64,000 nucleotides of DNA from Sphagnum magellanicum (Eukaryota > Streptophyta > Sphagnopsida > Sphagnales > Sphagnaceae), in NCBI GenBank assembly GCA_021904315.1, contig CM038922.1:5803347-5867346 (forward strand), given 5' to 3'. The position numbers and the translations under genes are program-made. Below the pieces are notes generated by a model, which made no database searches, was not told the DNA's origin, and saw nothing but the letters and a program-made list of their open reading frames with translations. The stretch's first letter is position 1, and every line of letters starts with the position of its first letter. Positions 56,297 through 64,000 of this stretch are shown piece by piece.

Positions 56297-59128
56297 TCAA
56301 ACATGGACACCCCTAGAAAACAATACAATGTGATAACATTTTTGGCCCCCCCGTAGTGTGCTTTCACCTTTGGGGCCATTCAAAACTCGGGGCATGCACA
56401 ATCCACACCTTGGGTGGATGATTGCAAGATGCCACAAAAGTAATGTCATCTTCATCTTGTACAGCAAAACATTGGTGGGATGGGATGTCACAAGCCCAAA
56501 GCATAGCAATAGTGACAATTCCTTCACATTATTTATTCCTGATGTACTCAAAAATCTTTCACTAGACACCATACCTATATTGAGTAAAGACATCACCGAC
56601 TAGGTGGTAAATGAGCCAATCCATTTGACGCCCTATAAGTTTTTCTCATGATTAATATGAAATCCGCTTAAAGTTGTTATGGAATGATTCCACTATAGAA
56701 TTTGTGTCCTACCTTGCATGTGGTATATTGCGATTTCCAACACACCACATTCTCACTTTTGCAATCAATGTTTTTAAAGGTATTGAATGAAAAGTCATGC
56801 ATTGGGAAAATTTGTTGCAAGCATTTCAATTTCTTGTTCTGCCCAAAAATTAGGGTCAACATCAATGGGACATCCTTGAGAATACATAATCCTCCCAAGT
56901 GCTAATAGGACATTAGATATTTCTTGTGGATTTACAATCTTCCTAATGGCATTTTCAACCCATTTTTTTCAGACATACCATAAGCACAATAGAACTTGGG
57001 CATCTAGCCAAACATTCCTATGTTGAAATAACCAAAAAAAATTACAAGAATAACATGAGATTTTGAACACTAAAGCAAACCTACAAGTTTCTACAACATT
57101 CCTAAAAAATTATATTTTGTGCAATGGTGGGAAGATATGAAACAACTCCTTAAAATTATAATGGTCATATATATATGTATAACTATACATGGAAACCAAA
57201 GTGACATTTATAATGAATGGAGATGATCTACAAACATTAATAATATTTTGGAGAGAGATGCCCCAAACAATAATGAAATGGATGGAGTAGGATATAAACA
57301 ACCATGTACATTGCCGACCAATGACCATGTGCTAGGAGGTAGGAAAGTGACATATCATACCTCAAAACATTGATTTCAACTTGTGCATTGTCCACAATGA
57401 TAGTGTTTGGCATCCAACCACTAGGCATTTGTTGTGATAATGTTCTCGATACAAGGTCTAGGTCACACTCTCAAATTTTCCCAATTACTATGAATGCAAT
57501 TGGTATTCCATTTTGCCATTCATCGAACACCATCATGGTGTAGAAACATAGAAAGCATGTTCAAATTAATTAGTATGAAAGCACATTTGTATTCCATGAA
57601 GATCAAATTTGTGCTATAGAAAGATATTGTGTTGGAACTGGGAAAATGGGAGATGATGACATACCTTGGTTTGATTCATTCCAAATGTAACATCAAATGA
57701 AAAACAACTCCCATGTCCAAATTTTGCCATCATTTCCAATTTCCAAGTGGTTTGAATCCTTAATGTGAAAGGGGTTTCATCTTATTTCAATAAATTGAGA
57801 TCCAAAGGGGCATGTTCTAAATAAAAGAACACTAATTCTAGGTATTCTGAAACCCATATTCTCACACTAATTGGGTCCTTAGGATGGTTTTGCCATAATT
57901 TGTTGACCCTCTTTTTGGCTAGGTTTCTAACATCTAATGGTAGGACAAATATATCACAAGTGACAAGTTCATTTCGTAATGCTTGTTCCTTGACATATGC
58001 TTTGACGTGTCATGACTTATGTATGGGACGTCCTTTGCTTTATAAGTTGCATGAGGTGTGCTTTCATGGCATTAGATAGTTGTGAACCCAATGCATGTTG
58101 GTATCCAATCACAATTGTCCCATGGCAAACCACTCCTTCATTGTTTGTATGTTCTACATGGAGGTAGATCAATTAACATAAGCTCTAATTTAGATACGAT
58201 TTTTTTACAATGAAAGACCTTTGACACCTACACTTAATTGACATTCCAAACATCATCTTCCCTATCCTTGTGCTCTACCTTGACAACCGAATGGCTTCAG
58301 GGATCTTCATCAACCGTTTCTTTCCCTTTGTTCTCATGGATGCATCATTGACCTTCCTTTGCTTTTGTTTTTATTAAGTAGATAATATAAGCTTCTACAT
58401 TTCCTCTGGAAGAACATGGGTTCTGTCTTTTGGTTTGAAGCTACAAGAAAACCTATAAACATAACAACAGTTATGAAGTGAAATTGCCATGGACATTTTT
58501 CAAACTATGAAATTGCGATAAAATTCATCATATTGTGATATTTAGAAAGAAATTTAGGTAGAAATGAAGACATTGCATGATTCAATACATTGAACATCCA
58601 TAAAATGATAACATTGGAATGAAATGGATGAATTGTGCATTTTATAATCCGCACTTATAAACAAGAACAACAAAATTTACTTTTGGGTATGTCAACATGC
58701 CTAGGGTAGATGACCTAAAGTGGTCTTTTGTTCTTGTAAACTTGCAAGGGAAATCTAGATTGTTTTGTTCCCCTTCAACAAAATCCTTTAGTCAACTCCA
58801 TGGTATCACTACAATTTCAACTTCCCTATACAAACCAAGGCCACTTGTGAGATGTGGCAACCACATGAAATCATTTTTAAAAAAAGGTTCAAGAGGAGGA
58901 TCTTGAATTATGGCTTTCAATTTATGGAGAAGGTCCCTTTCCCTTGAAGGAACAACATATTCCTAAACATCTTCTGTGATTGTTGGATCATCCACTGGTC
59001 TTGACATTTGGGCTTGACATTATTTTGAGGATCTTAGGACCATCCAAGTTAACAATGGAATCTAGGCTTTTAACCTTGTCTTTTAGTTCTACATCATCCA
59101 ACACCATTGTGTAGCTTGGGCTTGCCAT
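56297..59128 (-). pseudogene. MULE transposase, decayed
   Basis: Read on the - strand from the ATG at 59128 (MASPSYTMVLDDVELKDK), with frame changes: RERDLLHKLKAIIQDPP and DFMWLPHLTSGLGLYREVE (about 58920-58830); CRCQRSFIVKKSYL (about 58230, zinc-binding region); FTLRIQTTWKLEMMAKFGHG then FDVTFGMNQTK (about 57770-57670, first catalytic Asp); VFDEWQNGIPIAFIVIGK (about 57530); WMPNTIIVDNAQVEINVLR (about 57410-57360, second catalytic Asp); and a C-terminal AMLWACDIPSHQCFAVQDED then VWIVHAPSFEWPQ (about 56500-56360). This order fits plant Mutator-like transposases. Several stops and frameshifts break it, and no clear SWIM cysteines remain. It moves DNA by cut-and-paste in intact relatives. Confidence 0.8.
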
Positions 59129-60021
59129 GGATTAAATTCAAACCAAAACCTCTAATGAATGCGAGTATCAAAAAATGAAATTGATACTTGTTTGAAGTAC
59201 ATAACCCTTAATTGGAAATGTGGTGTGCATATGGTACTAATGTTTGCAATTTTATGTAAGCTATATGAAAAAAACACCATCTCCACATTGAAATTTTAAC
59301 AATAAAAGTAAGGCTCTCCTAGAAGAGGTAGTTTGAATTATGGCAAGTGGTCTGTAGAAGGCAATGTAATAAAAAAACAATTGTAGTGTCAAGAATTTAA
59401 GGACAAATGTAACTCAAATTACATTCACACTGGAAGCAATTGGTCAACATTGGTTTCTTCTACTTCATTTTCAACTATTTTGAAGATACAAATTTGCTTG
59501 GAGCTTATGCATATGCAAGATGACAGTAGATTTGAAAAACAAAAGTCTTTGCAAAACACATTAACCTTTTCCAGAGCTTAGACATGTGAACCCCAATTGA
59601 TGAAATGTAAAACAATACATGGAAATATGATAGCTTCGACCGAAATGTAATGGACCTTGTAGAACAATTTGAACTTTTGTAGGTACATGGCAAGAGACAT
59701 CTTCCAAAGAAAAGTGATGGACCTTCCAAAACACCTAGAACTTTTGCAAAGTTCAAAAACATCTACCAAATATTGTCTAGAATAAAGGAACAAATTATAA
59801 TCTTACAACGTTCAAAAATATCAAATACAAATGTGTCAATTGTGAAGTTATTCATTGAGGAGCAAACTTTAAATGTGTTGAAATACAATGAAAAGTTAAT
59901 GGCGTAAGGGCCACCTTAGTTTGTGGTGTTTGGTGTGCCATGAAGCTTATCCATCTACATCTAAAATTAGGTAGATTTCAAATGCCTTTTCTTACTTTAG
60001 ATTACAATGGTTCTTGCTCAT

Positions 60022-60432
60022 GAGATGCAGACATGGAACTTATCCTTTTACATCTAAAAAAAAGGAAATTTCAAACATGATTTGTGATCACCATTTTTTG
60101 CAAAACATATACCTTGTTGCAAAGTGCAAATCATGTTGTAAATCATGTCGATGGTGTTGTAATCAACAACAACTGATGAAGCAAGGTTCGACAACAAATG
60201 TGACATGAATGTCGATGATGGTCTGCAAGGGTGGATGGAAAACAAAAATTGGTGGGTCCATCTGATGAGATGGAAAAAGGTGGGGTCACATGATGACATG
60301 GTCTTCAAAAGGGTGGGGTCAAGTGGTGGGGCATACTTTGGATGTGGAAGGCTTGAAAATGGAGTCAAGTGGTGGGGCATGGACACTAAAATAACATTGG
60401 ACAAAGCTTGTTAGGGGGTATTTAGCACCTCA
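60022..60432 (-). repeat. Right long TIR of the MULE
   Basis: This is the inverted partner of 40455-40885. It contains a local doubling of GTCAAGTGGTGGGGCAT (about 60318 and 60363) that is not obvious in the left copy. Confidence 0.8.
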
Positions 60433-60443
60433 CCAAAACCTTG
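60433..60443. repeat. Right 11-bp direct repeat (target duplication)
   Basis: CCAAAACCTTG follows the right TIR directly and exactly repeats 40444-40454. Confidence 0.65.
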
Positions 60444-60841
60444 AGGTGAAAGTTTTGGCATTTTCATTAAAACCTAAAACTTCCTTTTCACCAACAATGT
60501 TGCCATCATTGAAAAGCTTTTTACTACTTGGTCTTTTAGCACACACTTCAATTTGTTAACAACATGTGATGTAAGCTTGTTTACTTGTCACCAACATTAT
60601 AGTGTTGTTGAAATTTGAGTTATTTTATTTGCATTATTTAAGTATTAGAAGTTAGAATAACAACCTGTAGACTATAAATTTTAATCTTCATAAATGATTA
60701 TGGCCAATGTGTGGATTTTGAGAGCTTATGGTTGATTAATAAATATTAGGGACTTAGAAGACCTCCAGAGTTTAATGTGGTAATGGGACCAATGTCTAGT
60801 CTAATGGTGTTTCCTGGGAAATTTGAAGGTTCAAAGTGGGG
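60444..60841. other. Spacer right of the MULE
   Basis: AT-rich sequence. Nothing recognisable was seen. Confidence 0.4.
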
Positions 60842-61265
60842 GTGCACATCACAAGAATTTGCCAAAAAGGGAGTGAGGGATACAAGGCATCCCTGGAATC
60901 GCATATGTTGTTCAATTACGGGAACATTTTTTTTTTGAAAAAAGTCATCAAAACGTTTGTAAGTAAAAGTTTGTTCCTTTCATTTCATTTGTTGAAGCTT
61001 TCTATCTCATTATTTTTCTCTTTAATGATTTTTGATATTGTTGTTAAGTCTTTTGATGTGCACATCACAAGAATTTGCCAAAAAAGAAACTAGGGATACA
61101 AGGTATCCCTTAGAGATGCATGTGCCATTCAATGTGGGAACATTTTTTTCTTGAAAATGTTGTCAAAAAGTTTGCTTTTGTCATTTCATTTGTCGAAGCT
61201 CTTTGGTTTTTTATCTTTCTTTCTGATGATTTTTATTATTGTTGTTGAGGCTTTTAAGATTGAGG
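60842..61265. repeat. 216-bp tandem duplication
   Basis: GTGCACATCACAAGAATTTG starts at 60842 and again at 61058. Similarity continues through GGGATACAAGG, GGGAACATTTTTTT, CATTTCATTTGT and TGATTTTTATTATTG-like blocks. The copies differ by substitutions and small indels. Confidence 0.88.
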
Positions 61266-61303
61266 TACTTTTTAAATAAGCAAGCACTGGCAACTTGTTG
61301 ATT

Positions 61304-61475
61304 ATGGTTTGTTAAGGTTTTTAAGGTTTAGTTGCCACTTTGAAAGTTGCAACCTATCAATCATGGTTTGTTAAGGTTTTTAGGGGTTAGGTGCCACCTT
61401 GAAAGTTGTAGTTTTTTCATCATGGTTTGTTAGGGTTTTTAAAGTTTAAGTGCCATTTTCCACATACTATTGCAA
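61304..61475. repeat. 59-bp tandem repeat, three copies
   Basis: ATGGTTTGTTAAGGTTTTTA starts at 61304, 61363 and 61422 with a period of exactly 59. Each unit includes a GTGCCACCTTGAAAGTTG-like segment, incomplete in the last copy. Confidence 0.88.
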
Positions 61476-64000
61476 CCTTTTAAAGATTTTAGATTTAAAA
61501 ATGGCTACTTTTAAATCTTGATGCTTGAATCTTGAGTGTTTAATGTCAAATGTTTACTATTGAACCCTAAGTAATAACTCTTGATTGTCATGTGTTGTAA
61601 ATTTCCAAATCCATATCCTAGGAATGAAACAAAGCCCACATCCTAAAGGTACAAAAGCTTTGAAGCACCATGTTGATCTTATATAATAGCTTACATTTGG
61701 ATTATGAGATTATATGTTGTCATATGTCTCTTGGTTCCAAATTCCAACTTCCAACTTCTAAAATCATTATTCCTAAATCCTAATTTTGGTTTGTCATAAT
61801 TTTTTTCATCTTACTTGCTCAATGGTTCATATGTTCATTATTGATGGCATAGTGGTTTAGCACTTATTGAATCCAAAATCCAATGTCTTGAATGGACTTA
61901 ATCATTGATTTGTTGTTTCTTTGCATTCATAATTCTAAGGGCCTCACCTTTCAAATTTTTGTACCTAATTCCTAAGAAATTAGAATGTTCAAAAATCCAA
62001 ACTTTTGAGTACAATTTATTGTTCAAGATTTTTTTAATTCCTCAAACTTCATTTATTTATTATCATAGCATAACATGGCATTGTTCTAAATAATAGAAAA
62101 AACTATTGTCTTGATTTCTTTCTATGCATTAGAAAATGCACCAAAAACAATCCTTGTCATTGTTTACATGGTGTTTAGGTAAATATTTGTGATCCTAAAG
62201 GAATTTTCTTTCTACACTTAATTCCTAAAATATCTAAAGCTCTGGAATCTTGAGTCCTTAATGTTAATTGTCATTTTTTTAATATCCTTCACCATCTCAA
62301 TGTTTCACATGTTGATTCCTAAATCTTGACATTCATTGCTTGTATTTTGTTTTAACATATTTGGATTAGAAATTTTGGGATTTGGGTATTTTTATTTTTC
62401 GAAGCCTTCATCTTTTGTACCTACTTCTTAAGATTTTCATAATTAGACTCTTAATTTTTGATGATAAAATTTTCAATTTTCTATCATTTAAAGGCATATG
62501 CTTTCAAAATTTGACAATCCTTTTTTGTTGACTTGTATTATATCCACCATCACCCATTTGCAAATTCCCAAGAATTTCAAGTTCAAACTAATTTACCTTC
62601 TATTGAACTACTTGAGGATGGGGTTGGTCCATCTTATTCATCAAGACATTATGCTTATGTTTCTCCTAATGAGAAATCACAATTGTTCATGTCTAATGAA
62701 GCTTGTGACACTAAAACAAAAATGGCTATTAATGACTTGTCTAATGCAACTTTTTTCAATCACATGGGGAAAAAAAAAGTTGTGTTAGACAAGTTGTTAA
62801 TATTTTATTTTTTAAGTGTGAGGAGGTATCTAGGTAGAATGCTAAAAAGAAAAATAAAATGATACGTCAAAGAAGTTTTAAGATGCTTGGACATCATCGT
62901 GCTTACCATGGGCTAAATCCATGATCAATGAAAAGGGTGTAGTACACCAAGTTAGATGTAAAATCTACACATCTAGTGAAGCAAAAGAAAAGCTTTTAGT
63001 TATAAAGCTAAACAATTGTCTAAGACATGTTGGACATTAGAAATGTTTAATGTCCTAACCAAATGTTGATGTTGGTTCATACTATTTCAACAAGAATTTA
63101 GTGCATATGAAGAATGAGCATGTATGCCTTGCTAATGTTTGCCTTTCCATCCTAAACCAATTGCAAATGATGTCCCCATTAACTAAAAACAAAAATATGT
63201 GTAATTTATTACAATCTATCAAATTTTAGCCCATGGTGAGATATGACTGAAACTTCTAAGCCTAGTTCCAAATGTTGAGAATAAAAAAAATTATGTCCCA
63301 AAAACATTGCTTTAATATGTTAGGCTAGGGCATGGTAAAATTCATGCATGTTGTTTTGTTGGAAACTATTAGAATTGCATTTGTAAGTATATGTACTCTA
63401 AGGTGGCTCATTTTTTGATAAAATAAGAGTTCACAAAAGTCCAATTTATAATGTTAAATTTTTAATTTTTTTGGTATCATGGGGTCAATGGTAATAAAGT
63501 CATGTATCAAAAGCAATAAAGTCCACATTAATATCAGCACACCTACATATTCCAAATGTACCTTCTGAAAAAAAAACTCAAATTTTGAAGACAACAACTA
63601 TTTTAAGGACTAATGAAAATATGACTCAATTTTGACCATTCAAAAGTCCCTAATTACACTTTGGCTATGATTTTTGAAGGAAGATTTTTACATAAAGTTT
63701 ATTATTTGATGTTACACCATATGTTGAATCATTATAATAATTTGGAATGGAATTCAATATGCACCTTTTTATTTTGTATCGTTATACTATATTGATTAGT
63801 TCATATTTTTGTATTTCAAAAGTCCCTTGTGAAAAGTGGTTTCACTTATATTTTTACATATGTATTTTCATAATCAAGTTTTTAATGTATAATTAATTTC
63901 AAATTCTCAATTTGATATGTTTTATTATTCATTATAGGTGTCGAAAGACAAGGCACTCTCCAAAAATGAGCATTATGATTTAAAAAGTGAATCACCTTGC
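61476..64000. other. AT-rich right end of window
   Basis: No gene can be named. The open frame 62533-62862 (+, up to 109 aa) has a protein-like first 85 residues (for example NLPSIELLEDGVGPSYSSRH and FMSNEACDTKTKMAINDL), and it is listed among the findings. The remainder is AT-rich with simple runs and shows no features. Confidence 0.35.

Larger units (their letters stand above)
40455..60432. mobile_element. About 20-kb Mutator-like element (MULE)
   Basis: The left TIR (about 40455-40885) and right TIR (about 60022-60432) match over about 410-430 bp in inverted orientation. Shared blocks include TAAATACCCCCTAA at the outer end, CCACCCTTGCAGACCATCAT, AACCTTGCTTCATCAGT, AACACCATCGACA, and CACAAATCATGTTTGAAA at the inner end. 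Identity looks like roughly 75-80%. An 11-bp direct repeat flanks the unit. It contains a decayed MULE transposase on the right and a nested Ty3/gypsy relic in the middle. It is probably immobile now. Confidence 0.75.

Overview
This window is nuclear DNA from a land plant. The evidence is spliced genes for three plant-type enzymes (peroxisomal sulfite oxidase, chlorophyll b reductase NOL, ACL5-type thermospermine synthase), a PPR relic, TTTAGGG-type telomere-like repeats, and many plant transposon families. The style of the PPR relic and the large, repeat-filled spacers suggest a seedless plant such as a lycophyte or fern. That placement is a guess; the sequence does not decide it.

Genic half (1-30 kb). 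A decayed PPR fragment lies at about 1.2-1.9 kb (- strand). Sulfite oxidase occupies 3879-8006 (-, 12 exons, 405 aa, ending in the peroxisomal signal SNL). NOL, the non-membrane chlorophyll(ide) b reductase, occupies 12386-17515 (+, 13 exons, 383 aa) and has one GC-AG intron. Thermospermine synthase occupies 21109-29681 (-, 10 exons, 405 aa). Its introns hold a long foldback, a 42-bp minisatellite, a TTAA-flanked MITE and a small hairpin. All three gene models were rebuilt exon by exon and stay in frame across every junction. The enzymes belong to unrelated pathways (sulfite detoxification, chlorophyll b turnover, polyamine signalling), so there is no functional cluster.

Transposon half (33-64 kb). 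First comes a 6.84-kb terminal-inverted-repeat element (33137-39977) with a perfect 9-bp target duplication. It carries an apparently intact three-exon gene for a 377-aa C2H2 zinc-finger/AT-hook-like protein, and about 25 copies of a core motif near ATGCRGGTATTGCAT in both orientations. This zinc-finger element is the best candidate for something undescribed. Next is a roughly 20-kb Mutator-like element (40455-60432) with TIRs of about 420 bp, an 11-bp flanking direct repeat and a decayed MULE transposase on the - strand of its right part. At its centre sits a Ty3/gypsy relic (gag, protease, RT, RNase H remnant; no integrase found) whose two LTR-plus-pol-tail ends face each other as 1.1-kb inverted repeats. 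The last 3.5 kb holds tandem duplications and one unidentified open frame.

No tRNA, rRNA or CRISPR was seen. All functional calls come from reading the sequence and remembered family motifs; no search was run.
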